Source: Tenderia sp965602225
Lineage (GTDB): Bacteria > Pseudomonadota > Gammaproteobacteria > Tenderiales > Tenderiaceae
Direction of reading: 5' to 3'
Length of the DNA stretch: 64,000 bases
Assembly: GCA_965602225.1 (NCBI GenBank)
Contig: CBFCYE010000001.1
Location: 124,001-188,000 of the forward strand
Shown: piece after piece, positions 25,421 to 34,232 of the stretch
How positions within the stretch are numbered: the stretch's first letter is position 1
How the letters are laid out: each line of letters opens with the position of its first letter
The notes under the pieces: model-generated
What the model saw: the letters and a program-made list of their open reading frames with translations, nothing else
Told to the model about the DNA's origin: nothing
The model's database searches: none
Translations under genes and position numbers: made by a program

Positions 25421-27646
25421 CTATATTGCCGCAAGCGCATCATTCAAGGTTGCGCTTGGGCGCATTACTTTTGCTACAGCATCTGCATCAAACAGATAAT
25501 AGCCACCAAGATCCGCAGCCTGCCCTTGAACAGCGCTTAACTCAGCGACAATCTTCTCTTCATTCGCTGTTAAGGCTTCAGCTAAAGACTTAAAACGTGC
25601 CTGAAGCTCTGCATCTTTAGTTTGTGCTGCAACGGCTTGCGCCCAATACGTGGCAATATAAAAGTGACTACCGCGATTATCCAGCTCCCCGACTTTACGT
25701 GAAGGTGACTTGTTATTATCCAAGAAGCGTCCCGTGGCCTCATCCAAGGTGTCGGCCAGGACTTGCGCTTTTGGATTTTTGAAGTTGACAGCCAAATATT
25801 CAAACGATGCGGCTAAGGCCAAAAACTCACCCAAAGAATCCCAGCGCAAATGATTTTCTGACATCAACTGTTGAACGTGTTTTGGCGCAGAGCCACCCGC
25901 CCCAGTTTCAAACAAACCACCGCCATTCATCAAAGGCACAATAGAAAGCATTTTGGCTGAGGTCCCCAACTCCAAAATCGGGAACAGATCAGTGAGGTAA
26001 TCACGCAGGACATTACCCGTCACCGAAATAACATCTTTGCCCTCTTTTACCTGAGACAAGGTAAAACGGGTCGCTGCATCCGGAGACATAATGCGAATAT
26101 CCAGGCCATCGGTATCATGGTCTGCAAGGTAGAGGTTCACCTTTTTAATGACTTCAGCATCGTGCGCCCTGTTCTCATCAAGCCAAAAAATAGCCGGCGT
26201 ATTACTTGCGCGGGCGCGAGTGACAGCCAATTTCACCCAATCTTGAATCGGCGCATCCTTCACCTGACACATACGAAAAATATCGCCTTCAGCAACAGAC
26301 TGTTGCATTAGTACATTGCCACTGCCATCTACGACACGAACCGTGCCATTGGCCGAGATTTGAAAAGTCTTATCATGCGAACCATATTCTTCAGCTTTTT
26401 GCGCCATCAAACCCACATTAGGGACAGTGCCCATGGTGGTTGGATCAAAGGCACCATGCTCTTTGCAAAAGCTGATGGTCTCCTGATAAATACTGGCGTA
26501 ACAGCGATCAGGGATCACCGCCATTGTGTCTTGCTGTTTGCCGGCCTTATTCCACATCTTGCCTGAGCCACGAATCATAGCGGGCATAGAGGCATCAACG
26601 ATCACGTCACTGGGCACATGCAGGTTGGTAATACCCTTATCCGAATCAACCATGGCAATATCCGCTTTAGCATCCAGCACAGCATTGATGTCGACTTCAA
26701 TCTCAGCTTGTTTTTCTGCAGATAAAGAATGAATCTTGCTGTACACATCACCCAAACCATTATTAGGATTCACACCCAGCTCGGCAAAGGTAGAGGCATG
26801 TTTATCAAACACCTCTTTAAAGAAGACAGAAACCGCTACACCGAAGATGATGGGATCAGACACCTTCATCATCGTGGCTTTCAAATGCAAAGAGAACAGA
26901 ACACCTTCAGACTTGGCCTCAGCAATAGCCTCAGCCAAAAATCGGCTTAAAGCCTTTTGACTCATCACCGCACTATCAATCACCTCACCTGCCAGCAAAG
27001 GCGCACTGGCTTTCAGCTCATTGACAGAGCCATCATCAGCAACAAACTCAATTTTAAACTCAGTTGCCTCAGCAACAGTCGCTGACTTTTCAGAGCCGTA
27101 AAAGTCCCCTTCTGACATATGCTTTACATGGGATTTTGAGTCTGCTGACCAACCCCCCATTGAATGAGGATGTTTCTTGGCATAGTTTTTAACCGAGGTT
27201 GGTGCGCGACGATCAGAGTTGCCTTCACGTAACACCGGGTTTACCGCACTACCCAAGACTTTGGCATATGTCGCTTTAATCGCCTTTTCTTGTTCAGTCT
27301 GAGGCTCGGCAGGATAATCCGGCAGCGCATAGCCTTTTCCTTGCAACTCTTTTATGACAGCGATTAATTGAGGAACCGAGGCACTAATATTTGGCAGCTT
27401 AATGATGTTTGCCTCAGGTGTTTTGGCAAGTTCACCCAGCTCGCTTAATGCATCGCCAATACGTTGTTCTTCTTTTAGATGATCAGGAAAATTAGCGATA
27501 ATCCGCCCAGATAAGGAGATATCTCGCGTTTCGACAACAACATCTGCCGCACTGGCAAAGGTTTTTACAATAGGCAGGAAGGAATAGGTCGCCAAAGCAG
27601 GGGCTTCGTCGGTCAACGTATAGATAATCTTCGCCATTTCTGTCAT
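25421..27646 (-). CDS. icd: Isocitrate dehydrogenase, monomeric NADP-dependent
   Basis: 741 residues, the size of the monomeric (IDH-II type) enzyme rather than the about 416-residue dimeric form. It converts isocitrate to 2-oxoglutarate in the TCA cycle, making NADPH. Family landmarks include IIYTLTDEAPALATYSFLP at the N-terminus, LREGNSDRRAPTSVKNYAKKHPH (about 139-161; substrate site SDRR), MIRGSGKMWN and TGAGGSAPKHVQQ near residue 588. In P. aeruginosa, as I recall, idh lies beside a dimeric icd here; only the monomeric gene is seen in this window. Confidence 0.96.
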   Translation of the reverse strand: MTEMAKIIYTLTDEAPALATYSFLPIVKTFASAADVVVETRDISLSGRIIANFPDHLKEEQRIGDALSELGELAKTPEANIIKLPNISASVPQLIAVIKELQGKGYALPDYPAEPQTEQEKAIKATYAKVLGSAVNPVLREGNSDRRAPTSVKNYAKKHPHSMGGWSADSKSHVKHMSEGDFYGSEKSATVAEATEFKIEFVADDGSVNELKASAPLLAGEVIDSAVMSQKALSRFLAEAIAEAKSEGVLFSLHLKATMMKVSDPIIFGVAVSVFFKEVFDKHASTFAELGVNPNNGLGDVYSKIHSLSAEKQAEIEVDINAVLDAKADIAMVDSDKGITNLHVPSDVIVDASMPAMIRGSGKMWNKAGKQQDTMAVIPDRCYASIYQETISFCKEHGAFDPTTMGTVPNVGLMAQKAEEYGSHDKTFQISANGTVRVVDGSGNVLMQQSVAEGDIFRMCQVKDAPIQDWVKLAVTRARASNTPAIFWLDENRAHDAEVIKKVNLYLADHDTDGLDIRIMSPDAATRFTLSQVKEGKDVISVTGNVLRDYLTDLFPILELGTSAKMLSIVPLMNGGGLFETGAGGSAPKHVQQLMSENHLRWDSLGEFLALAASFEYLAVNFKNPKAQVLADTLDEATGRFLDNNKSPSRKVGELDNRGSHFYIATYWAQAVAAQTKDAELQARFKSLAEALTANEEKIVAELSAVQGQAADLGGYYLFDADAVAKVMRPSATLNDALAAI

Positions 27647-27862
27647 ATGAATTCCTAGGTTATTCGCCTTGAGTTTAACGGCTTCTGAATAAGCAATATT
27701 AAAAAAACGCTTATTTTACCCCAGATACCCCCTTAACTTCTAACCACTTAGCTAAAACAGCGACTACGCCAGAAAACCAAAACATGCCACCAAGCCTGTT
27801 TGAGTTTAATAAATCAATCGCATGCTCTACCATTGCCTACCCAATCACGCTAAATTTTTCAC

Positions 27863-28501
27863 ATGGCCAAAATCATCCTTTTCAACAAGCCCTACGACGT
27901 CCTCTCGCAGTTCACAGACGCCGATGGCCGACAGACGCTGGCCAACTATATCGATCAGCCAGACGTCTATCCTGCTGGCCGTCTGGATCGTGACAGCGAA
28001 GGCCTGTTAGTACTGACCGACGACGGCCGTGCCCAGCATGAAATTGCCAATCCCAAACGAAAAATGAGCAAAACCTATTGGGCACAGGTAGAGGGTATTC
28101 TGGACGAACAAGCCCTGGGGCAGCTCCGCCGTGGTGTAGAACTGAAAGACGGCCTCACCCGCCCCGCCAAAGCCCGCTTAATAGACGAACCAGACATCTG
28201 GCCACGTAAACCACCCATTCGCTACCGGGCCGACATCCCTGATAGCTGGATAGAACTCACCATCCGCGAAGGCCGCAACCGCCAGGTTCGGCGCATGACT
28301 GCCGCCATCGGTCACCCCACCCTGCGCCTGATCCGCTACAGCGTCGGCCCATGGACAATCGAAGGTTTGGAACCTGGTCAGTGGAAGGTAGTGGAATGTC
28401 CGCCCGAATTGATGCAAGCAGGCCCAAATCCCAAACGAACAATATCAAAAAAACATACGCCCAAAACTCCGCACCAGCGTCGTCACCGTCATCGAAAATA
28501 G
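27863..28501 (+). CDS. rluE: 23S rRNA pseudouridine synthase, RluE-like
   Basis: 212 residues. RsuA/RluB/E/F family enzyme that isomerises U2457 of 23S rRNA in E. coli. There is no S4 domain; the protein opens directly with the catalytic fold MAKIILFNKPYDVLSQF, then the catalytic Asp in AGRLDRDSEGLLVLTDDG (about residues 34-51), KTYWAQVEG and the REGRNRQVRRMTAAIGHPTLRL motif. The C-terminus ends in a basic RRHRHRK tail. It diverges from icd. In E. coli rluE is near mnmA-hflD-purB; here 14 kb separates them. Confidence 0.92.
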   Translation: MAKIILFNKPYDVLSQFTDADGRQTLANYIDQPDVYPAGRLDRDSEGLLVLTDDGRAQHEIANPKRKMSKTYWAQVEGILDEQALGQLRRGVELKDGLTRPAKARLIDEPDIWPRKPPIRYRADIPDSWIELTIREGRNRQVRRMTAAIGHPTLRLIRYSVGPWTIEGLEPGQWKVVECPPELMQAGPNPKRTISKKHTPKTPHQRRHRHRK

Positions 28502-28855
28502 AGGCTAGTTACTCAATGCAGAGCGCAGCCTGAAAATTACTTAGCCCAACACCCTTATTTGCTTATATTTACTACTGAATTAATACCTCCCAGCATTCCT
28601 TGCTCATCCTTTTCTCAAAATAAATGCTTAAGCACCCTGCTAACCAGATATTCGACCTGTAACAATTATTTACATAGATACGTAATTTTACTAATACTTT
28701 TTAGTTTTTAATTACCGATATCAAATATGTAACCCCCAACACCAACCTTAAGTTTACTTAATACTTTAATATTTAATGATTTTCTAAATTTGCCGCTATC
28801 AATTCCGGCAAACATGTCACACAAATGACAAACACAAACTTAGAGAAAGGAAACT
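28502..28855. other. AT-rich intergenic region upstream of the rhodanese gene
   Basis: 354 bases, strongly AT-rich, no convincing ORF. Near the end it holds a 7-bp inverted repeat TTTGCCG/CGGCAAA (28789-28812, loop 10) and immediately after it a CRP/FNR-like palindrome (28815-28830). No strong terminator for rluE is seen. Confidence 0.5.
28815..28830 (+). promoter_or_regulatory. Palindrome TGTCA-N6-TGACA before the rhodanese gene
   Basis: A perfect 5+5 inverted repeat with 6-base spacer, the geometry of Crp/Fnr-superfamily sites but with half-site TGTCA instead of TGTGA. It is centred 33 bases upstream of the rhodanese ATG. A Crp/Fnr-type regulator is encoded 2.5 kb downstream at 31361; binding by it is inference. 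Confidence 0.45.
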
Positions 28856-29269
28856 ATGAAAAAGCTAATCAAATACTTACTCCCAGCCCTAATGGTTTTC
28901 AGCGTTCCATTTACTTATGCAGCCGATCTCTCGCCAGAGAGTGTCAGCGGTGCAACAACCGTTGATGCCGCCAAGGCCAAACAGCTGTTTGATGACGAAG
29001 CCCTGTTTGTTGATACCCGCAAAGACAAAGACTGGGATGCCGGTCGTGTTCCAGGCGCCGAGCACCTTGATGTTAAAAAAGCCCTGACCGCCGATTCACT
29101 CGCCGCTGTTGCTGGCAAGGATGAAGCTATCGTCATGTACTGCAACGGTCACAAATGCATGCGTAGTTCCAAGGCATCTGCCATGGCGGTTGAATGGGGT
29201 TTCAGCAAAATTTATTACTTCCGCGATGGCTTCCCTGCCTGGAAAGACGCAGGTTATCCAGTGGAATAA
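28856..29269 (+). CDS. Periplasmic rhodanese-domain protein
   Basis: 137 residues. A signal peptide (MKKLIKYLLPALMVFSVPFTYA) is followed by one rhodanese domain. The active-site loop reads CNGHKCMRSS, with the catalytic Cys at about residue 96 and a second Cys at 101, as in periplasmic rhodaneses with the CxxxxC loop. DTRKDKDWDAGRVPGAEHLD is the usual Cdc25/rhodanese CH2A-like segment. It likely moves sulfane sulfur or acts as a thiol relay in the periplasm. Good AGAAAGGAAACT ribosome-binding site. It precedes a chemoreceptor and a Crp-like regulator, with a DUF2892 gene beyond: rhodanese and DUF2892 are fused in E. coli YgaP. Confidence 0.88.
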   Translation: MKKLIKYLLPALMVFSVPFTYAADLSPESVSGATTVDAAKAKQLFDDEALFVDTRKDKDWDAGRVPGAEHLDVKKALTADSLAAVAGKDEAIVMYCNGHKCMRSSKASAMAVEWGFSKIYYFRDGFPAWKDAGYPVE

Positions 29270-29284
29270 ACAGCAGTAAAAATG

Positions 29285-29311
29285 CTTGCGTCTCAGGGGG
29301 GGGGACGCAAG
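29285..29311 (+). repeat. Hairpin with nine-guanine loop between rhodanese and chemoreceptor genes
   Basis: Perfect 8-bp stem CTTGCGTC/GACGCAAG (29285-29292 and 29304-29311) enclosing TCA and a homopolymer of nine G (29296-29304). There is no T-run after it, so it is not a normal terminator. The G-tract length may vary by slippage. Confidence 0.75.
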
Positions 29312-29352
29312 TCATTAGTAGTACCTGGAGCAGTTTTTAGAAGGAAAGGATT

Positions 29353-31221
29353 ATGACCCTTAAAGCACGTATCGTCATTGCAGGCCTATTGGCAATCATA
29401 CTTGTCTCAACCGCCCTCATCACCACCAGTCAGATGGCCCAGAGCGAAATTGAATCGCGACTGGATAATGCCCTACTGAGTGGAAAAAATGCCTTCTGGG
29501 AAGAAACTGTCGATGGCCATCTTGAAAAGATGGCCGCTGAGATGACCAGCCTGACCCGCGACCGCAATACCGTCAATGCCATGAAAAAGAACGATCTCGC
29601 GGCACTTAACGAGAGCATCACATCTACCTTTAACCGTCTTAGTGCCGGCGACCTGATCAGTGAACTGATCATTGTCGATACCAATGGCACAGTACTTTTT
29701 TCAACGCCCGAGAGTCTTGCTGGCCAGAAATCAAAACGTATCCTGATCCACCAGGCCATTGCTGAAGGCAAGGTCAAAACCGGCATCGAAACAGATGAAT
29801 TTGAACACGTTGAAATGACCGTTAACTTCCCGCTTTATCGTCGCGGAAAACTGGTGGGTGGAGCCATTTTCGCGCAGTACCTGCAGGGTTCACTGCATGA
29901 ATTCAGGGAACATGACGAGTCAGATGCCTTCGTCATCAATAACAATGGTGAAAAGATCTATTCAACCAATGATGAACTCTATGAACAACTGGATATTTCT
30001 CTACCTGCAGCAGGTGAAAGCCTCAGCACAGATATTGAAGTGAATGGGCAATATTTCGGTACATTAATGATTCCTATCTTCGACCCCGAAGGCACGCCCA
30101 TCGCTCACCTGGTCAGCACCAAGGACCTCACTGAAAGTATTCAGGCACAGAAAGACATCAACCTGATCTCAATGATCGCCCCGGGCGTCATCGTCATCAT
30201 CATGGTGCTGGCCCTTTACTGGTACATCGATCACAGCTTCAAACCACTGCAAACCGCAATCGCGGTAATGAAGAAAGTGGCCGATGGCGACCTGACTGGA
30301 GAAATCAAGGTCACCAGCAACGATGAAACTGGCCAGTTGCTGGCAGCAGTCAAGGCCATGGTCACACGTCTGCATGGTGTCATTACCAACATTGGTGCCT
30401 CAACTGCCAAGCTGGCCTCTTCGGCTGAAGAGATGGCCGCCATCACAGTTGATGCTATGGACGGTGTCAACCAGCAGCGTAACGAAACTGAACAAGCCGC
30501 GACGGCAACCACCGAGATGGCCCAGACCGTCGAACAAGTAGCCAAAAGTGCTGCTCAAGCCGCCAATGCAGCACAGGATGCCAATACTGAAGCCGATCAA
30601 GGCAAGCGAATTGTAGATACCACTGTTGATGCCATAAATGCGCTGGCTGCAGACGTGGAAAACACCGCTATAGCCATTGAAGGTGTTAATCAGGAAAGTG
30701 ACAACATTGGTTCCGTGCTTGAGGTGATTCGTGGCATTGCCGACCAGACCAACCTGCTGGCCCTGAATGCCGCCATCGAAGCAGCCCGCGCGGGTGAACA
30801 GGGCCGTGGCTTTGCCGTGGTAGCCGACGAGGTACGTACCTTGGCTGGCCGCACCCAGAATTCGACTGAAGAGATCAAATCCATGATCGACAAACTTCAG
30901 GCCGAAGCCGGCCGTGCTGTCGAGGTCATGCAAAAGAGTCAGTCTCGCGCTCAGACCAGCGTAGAACAAGCCGACAAGGCCAAGGGATCGCTGGAAAGTA
31001 TTACCGGTGCAGTTACAACCATCACCGATATGAACCACCAGATTGCCAGTGCCGCCGAAGAACAACAGGCGGTGGCCGAGGAGATCAGTAAAATGATGGC
31101 CAATATCAATCAGGCTACAGAGCAGGTGTCTCAAACAGCTGAGCAAACCTCGACAGCCAGTGGCGAATTGGCCGAGCTCTCTACCGAACTGGAGGCGCTG
31201 GTTGGTCAGTTCAAGACATAA
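29353..31221 (+). CDS. Methyl-accepting chemotaxis protein
   Basis: 622 residues. Membrane helix (about 7-26), periplasmic ligand-binding region (about 30-270; dCache/double-CACHE-like in size, with ELIIVDTNGTVLFSTPESLAGQ), second helix (about 273-293), HAMP (about 295-350) and a long coiled-coil signalling domain. The hairpin tip is intact: NLLALNAAIEAARAGEQGRG FAVVADEVRTLA region (about 468-497). It has no C-terminal NWETF-type pentapeptide, so adaptation enzymes are not tethered there. It would signal through CheA/CheW. The neighbours suggest a sulfur or redox stimulus, which is inference. Confidence 0.94.
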   Translation: MTLKARIVIAGLLAIILVSTALITTSQMAQSEIESRLDNALLSGKNAFWEETVDGHLEKMAAEMTSLTRDRNTVNAMKKNDLAALNESITSTFNRLSAGDLISELIIVDTNGTVLFSTPESLAGQKSKRILIHQAIAEGKVKTGIETDEFEHVEMTVNFPLYRRGKLVGGAIFAQYLQGSLHEFREHDESDAFVINNNGEKIYSTNDELYEQLDISLPAAGESLSTDIEVNGQYFGTLMIPIFDPEGTPIAHLVSTKDLTESIQAQKDINLISMIAPGVIVIIMVLALYWYIDHSFKPLQTAIAVMKKVADGDLTGEIKVTSNDETGQLLAAVKAMVTRLHGVITNIGASTAKLASSAEEMAAITVDAMDGVNQQRNETEQAATATTEMAQTVEQVAKSAAQAANAAQDANTEADQGKRIVDTTVDAINALAADVENTAIAIEGVNQESDNIGSVLEVIRGIADQTNLLALNAAIEAARAGEQGRGFAVVADEVRTLAGRTQNSTEEIKSMIDKLQAEAGRAVEVMQKSQSRAQTSVEQADKAKGSLESITGAVTTITDMNHQIASAAEEQQAVAEEISKMMANINQATEQVSQTAEQTSTASGELAELSTELEALVGQFKT

Positions 31222-31257
31222 CTTCCCCCTCTTTCCTCCTCCCCAAAGATAAAATTT

Positions 31258-31290
31258 GGCCTCCTTGCATTCCAGGGAGGCCTATTTTAT
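31258..31290 (+). terminator. Terminator-like hairpin after the chemoreceptor gene
   Basis: GGCCTCC/GGAGGCC (31258-31264, 31276-31282) followed by TATTTTAT. Moderate intrinsic terminator. Confidence 0.7.
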
Positions 31291-31360
31291 AGGCAGCACT
31301 TCCACCATCAAGCAACTGATGCGTAAAATGCTCTTCAGCCTATAAAAAACGACAGCTAAA

Positions 31361-32041
31361 ATGATTACCAATCCGGAACAAAAGCAACGACTAGTTGAGT
31401 TATTCCCTTTTCTTAAAGTGGCAACGCCCGATTTCCAGCGCATCTTTTTTGATGCCGCCATTCCTGCACACATCCCTGCTGGGCATACCATCGCTGAAAC
31501 AGGCTCTGAATGCTCGCAACTAGCACTGGTAGTGAGTGGCTCAGTACGTGTTTACAAGCTGGCAGACAAGGGGCGTGAAATCACTCTCTACCGCATTAAA
31601 GATGGTGATAGTTGTGTACTCACCGCCTCATGCTTGATGAGCGCCACCCCTTTTCCTGCCATCGCCGTGGCCGAAACTGAGCTGGATGCGCTTGTCATCC
31701 CAGCCAATTCAGCAAAGGCCTGGATGACCCAACATCCACCCTGGAGTAGCTTTGTCTTTGGCCTGATATCAAAACGCCTGACCGAGGTCATCACCGTACT
31801 GGAAAACGTCACCTTCCAGCGCCTGGATGTACGCGTCGCCGCCTACTTGGTGAACATGGCAGACAAGGGGTCAACGTTGGCTATTACTCATCATGAAATC
31901 GCCGCCGACCTGGGTAGCTCACGCGAAGTGGTCAGCCGCACCCTGAAAGAATTCGACAAACAAGGCTGGATCAATATGGGCCGCGGCGAACTTATCATCC
32001 AAGACCTACCCCAACTGCAAAACCTGGCTGAAGAGATTTAG
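31361..32041 (+). CDS. Crp/Fnr-family transcriptional regulator
   Basis: 226 residues. An N-terminal cyclic-nucleotide-binding-like beta roll (about 15-125), dimerisation helix (about 130-160) and C-terminal winged helix with recognition segment DLGSSREVVSRTLKEF (about 185-200). No FNR-type N-terminal cysteine cluster is present; isolated Cys residues are at about 50, 86 and 92 in the sensor domain. The cAMP-binding phosphate cassette of CRP is not clear, so the ligand is unknown. It resembles regulators encoded next to rhodanese and DUF2892 genes. A near-perfect palindrome lies directly downstream, before the DUF2892 gene. Confidence 0.9.
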   Translation: MITNPEQKQRLVELFPFLKVATPDFQRIFFDAAIPAHIPAGHTIAETGSECSQLALVVSGSVRVYKLADKGREITLYRIKDGDSCVLTASCLMSATPFPAIAVAETELDALVIPANSAKAWMTQHPPWSSFVFGLISKRLTEVITVLENVTFQRLDVRVAAYLVNMADKGSTLAITHHEIAADLGSSREVVSRTLKEFDKQGWINMGRGELIIQDLPQLQNLAEEI

Positions 32042-32048
32042 CCCTTAG

Positions 32049-32084
32049 GTGACCCCTGTGTGACCCCTGTGTGACTTAGTCACA
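32049..32084 (+). promoter_or_regulatory. Phased 11-bp repeats and TGTGACTTAGTCACA palindrome
   Basis: GTGACCCCTGT occurs twice in tandem (32049-32059, 32060-32070) and runs into the palindrome TGTGA-CTTAG-TCACA (32070-32084). The half-sites are CRP-like but the spacer is 5, not 6. With a weak -10 (TACATT, 32105-32110) the palindrome would sit near -40, as for a class II activator. The regulator encoded just upstream is the obvious candidate. Confidence 0.6.
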
Positions 32085-32149
32085 TACATCACCGTGATAC
32101 TTATCTACATTAAGGACGTAGACGATCAAAACAACATAGGAGCGGTGAG

Positions 32150-32341
32150 ATGAAACAGAATGTAGGTGGTATAGAAAGGGTTATCCGGATTGTTCTCGGA
32201 CTCGCCATCATCGGCGCAGGTGTGATGTACGCCAACTGGTGGGGCGCTGTTGGCGCAGTCCTGGTCGTGACTGGCCTGATTGGCTGGTGCCCGCCTTACG
32301 CCATAATGGGCATGAGTACCTGCAAAACAAAACAAGACTAA
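32150..32341 (+). CDS. DUF2892 (YgaP-type) small membrane protein
   Basis: 63 residues. It opens MKQNVGGIERVIRIVLG, the hallmark of DUF2892, followed by two close membrane helices (about 14-24 and 31-45) and a Cys in LIGWCPPYAIMG (about residue 46). The same domain forms the membrane part of YgaP, where it is joined to a rhodanese domain. Here the rhodanese is a separate gene 3 kb upstream, suggesting a split version. A GGAGCGGTGAG ribosome-binding site precedes the ATG. Confidence 0.88.
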   Translation: MKQNVGGIERVIRIVLGLAIIGAGVMYANWWGAVGAVLVVTGLIGWCPPYAIMGMSTCKTKQD

Positions 32342-32353
32342 AGCAGATATTAC

Positions 32354-32391
32354 CAACAGAGCTGGAGCACTCTTTACTCCAGCCTGTTGGG
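32354..32391. repeat. Long stem-loop between DUF2892 gene and rhlE
   Basis: CCAACAG-xx-CTGGAG ... CTCCAG-x-CTGTTGG, 13 paired bases with a small internal loop and 9-base loop. No T-run follows, so it may be a transcript-end stabiliser between convergent genes. Confidence 0.55.
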
Positions 32392-32442
32392 ACTAACCAG
32401 GCTGTTTGTCTATGGCCTGATTTTGATGGTTGGACTTCGGCG

Positions 32443-33816
32443 CTACACGTTACCGTTCTTATCCTTATTCCACGAAGGCTTTTTAGCTGCATTTGCCTGT
32501 GAAGACCTTGGCTTGTTACCAGTCGGTTTGGCCCCTGTCCTGGCGGACTGTTTTTTACCCACGGTGCGTTTAGGCTTGTCAGAGTCTTTCTTAAAACGAG
32601 GTTTATTACCCTGCGACTTAACGGCAGCCTTCTTCTTCGGCGCACCTTTCGGTTTCTGCCCCAGACGGGTCAAAGGCACGGGGTGTCCAGGAACAAAACC
32701 CACCTCTACCTCACGCACCAATTGCTGACGGATCAGATTCTCGATGGCAGCCAGCAATTCCACCTCATCGGCACTCACCAGCGAGATGGCCTCACCTTCA
32801 CGCCCAGCACGGGCGGTACGGCCAATACGATGGACATAGTCTTCCGCCACATTGGGCAGATCAAAGTTGATCACATGGGGCAGCTCAGCGATATCGATAC
32901 CACGGGCCGCAATATCAGTTGCTACCAACACCCTTACCTTGTTTGCCTTAAAGTCAGCCAGGGCACGCATACGCGCTCCTTGACTCTTGTTACCGTGAAT
33001 CGCCGCCGCCTTGATGCCTGCGCCCTCAAGCTTTTGCACCAATTTATTCGCACCATGCTTGGTACGTGAAAACACCAGCACCTGATCCCAACTATTATCC
33101 TTAATCAAGTGACACAGCAGTTCTGTCTTTTTGCTTTTATCCACTTCAAAAATGGATTGTTTGACCTTTTCAGCAGTGGTGTTGCGTGCACTTACCTCCA
33201 CCTCAACCGGACTCTTCAGCATGCCTCGGCTCAAGGTACGTATCTCAGATGAAAAAGTAGCTGAGAACAACAGTGTCTGACGCTGCTTCGGCAACAAGGC
33301 CATGATCTTGCGTATGTCGTGGATAAAACCCATATCCAGCATCCGGTCGGCCTCATCCAACACCAGAATTTCCAGCTGATCAAACTTGATAGCATTCTGG
33401 TTATAGAGATCCATCAAGCGCCCAGGGGTGGCAATCAAAACATCCACACCACGACGCAGGCGCTGCATTTGCGGGTTAACTTTGACACCACCATAAACAA
33501 TGTCAGAACGCAGAGTCAGATATTTGCCATAGGTTGCAACACTCTCCCCTACTTGTGCTGCCAGCTCACGTGTTGGCGTCAATACCAGAGCGCGCGCCTG
33601 ATTCGGCTTGGCCTTGGGACCATCGGCCAGACGCTGCAACAACGGCAGGGTAAAACCTGCGGTCTTGCCTGTACCTGTCTGCGCCGCTGCCATAATATCC
33701 TGGCCCGACAACACAGCAGGAATAGCCTGCAACTGGATCGGTGATGGGGTGTCGTAGCCCTTTTCGCTCACAGCACGCAAAAGTGGTTCGGACAAACCGA
33801 GGGAAGAAAAACTCAT
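32443..33816 (-). CDS. rhlE: DEAD-box RNA helicase, RhlE-type
   Basis: 457 residues. Motifs in order: Q motif YDTPSPIQ, I AQTGTGKT, Ia PTRELA, II VLDEADRM (DEAD), III SAT, IV VLVFSRT, V ATDIAARGID, VI HRIGRTARAGREG. The last 90 residues are a lysine/proline-rich basic tail that should bind RNA nonspecifically. The short core followed by a basic tail is RhlE-like. RhlE helps ribosome assembly and RNA turnover. It is convergent with the DUF2892 gene. Confidence 0.92.
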   Translation of the reverse strand: MSFSSLGLSEPLLRAVSEKGYDTPSPIQLQAIPAVLSGQDIMAAAQTGTGKTAGFTLPLLQRLADGPKAKPNQARALVLTPTRELAAQVGESVATYGKYLTLRSDIVYGGVKVNPQMQRLRRGVDVLIATPGRLMDLYNQNAIKFDQLEILVLDEADRMLDMGFIHDIRKIMALLPKQRQTLLFSATFSSEIRTLSRGMLKSPVEVEVSARNTTAEKVKQSIFEVDKSKKTELLCHLIKDNSWDQVLVFSRTKHGANKLVQKLEGAGIKAAAIHGNKSQGARMRALADFKANKVRVLVATDIAARGIDIAELPHVINFDLPNVAEDYVHRIGRTARAGREGEAISLVSADEVELLAAIENLIRQQLVREVEVGFVPGHPVPLTRLGQKPKGAPKKKAAVKSQGNKPRFKKDSDKPKRTVGKKQSARTGAKPTGNKPRSSQANAAKKPSWNKDKNGNV

Positions 33817-34049
33817 GGATAAATACTCTTAAATGAATTGGCTAATCACTGGAAATCAGGATATAGGCCGGAAGAAGGACAAAATCTGCTGCAATTGTAC
33901 TCTAAATGCACCTAAATCACCCGACCTATCTATAAACCTTATAAAAAACACCATAAAGACAGATACATTTAAACAACAATAGAACCAACTAATATAGACG
34001 CTGTCCAACTTAATGCAATCCATGCAAAAACCTGTAAAGGAGATCTACC

Positions 34050-34175
34050 ATGGAAATCACATCATTTTGGGTCATTCTGGCCATGTGTTTGGTTCCGATT
34101 GTCGTCGGAGTGTTAGCGGTTATATCGGATGAGAACGATGCTCATCACGGTGGCTGGCATAAGGACCACTTCTAA
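34050..34175 (+). CDS. 41-residue single-helix membrane microprotein
   Basis: An ATG at 34050 preceded by AAAGGAGA at ideal spacing opens a 41-codon frame ending at TAA 34173-34175, followed by a strong terminator. The product has one hydrophobic helix (about residues 6-24) with a Pro kink, then the polar tail SDENDAHHGGWHKDHF with four histidines. The unit is complete (ribosome-binding site, ORF, terminator) and lies in a 416-base gap between rhlE and the DUF938 gene. I do not recognise it; it could be a small subunit or regulator of a membrane complex. Confidence 0.7.
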   Translation: MEITSFWVILAMCLVPIVVGVLAVISDENDAHHGGWHKDHF

Positions 34176-34198
34176 ATCCATTTAATAACGTAGTAACT

Positions 34199-34232
34199 AG
34201 GCTCCGGACGAAAGGTCTGGAGCCTAATTTTT
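34199..34232 (+). terminator. Intrinsic terminator after the microprotein gene
   Basis: AGGCTCCGGAC-GAAAG-GTCTGGAGCCT (34199-34225; one G-T pair) followed by AATTTTTC. Confidence 0.9.

Noticed and set aside
30400..31146. 248-codon antisense frame in the chemoreceptor gene
   Set aside because: Shadow of a strongly coding gene with regular codon bias; product is low-complexity Gly/Leu/His and has no ribosome-binding site.
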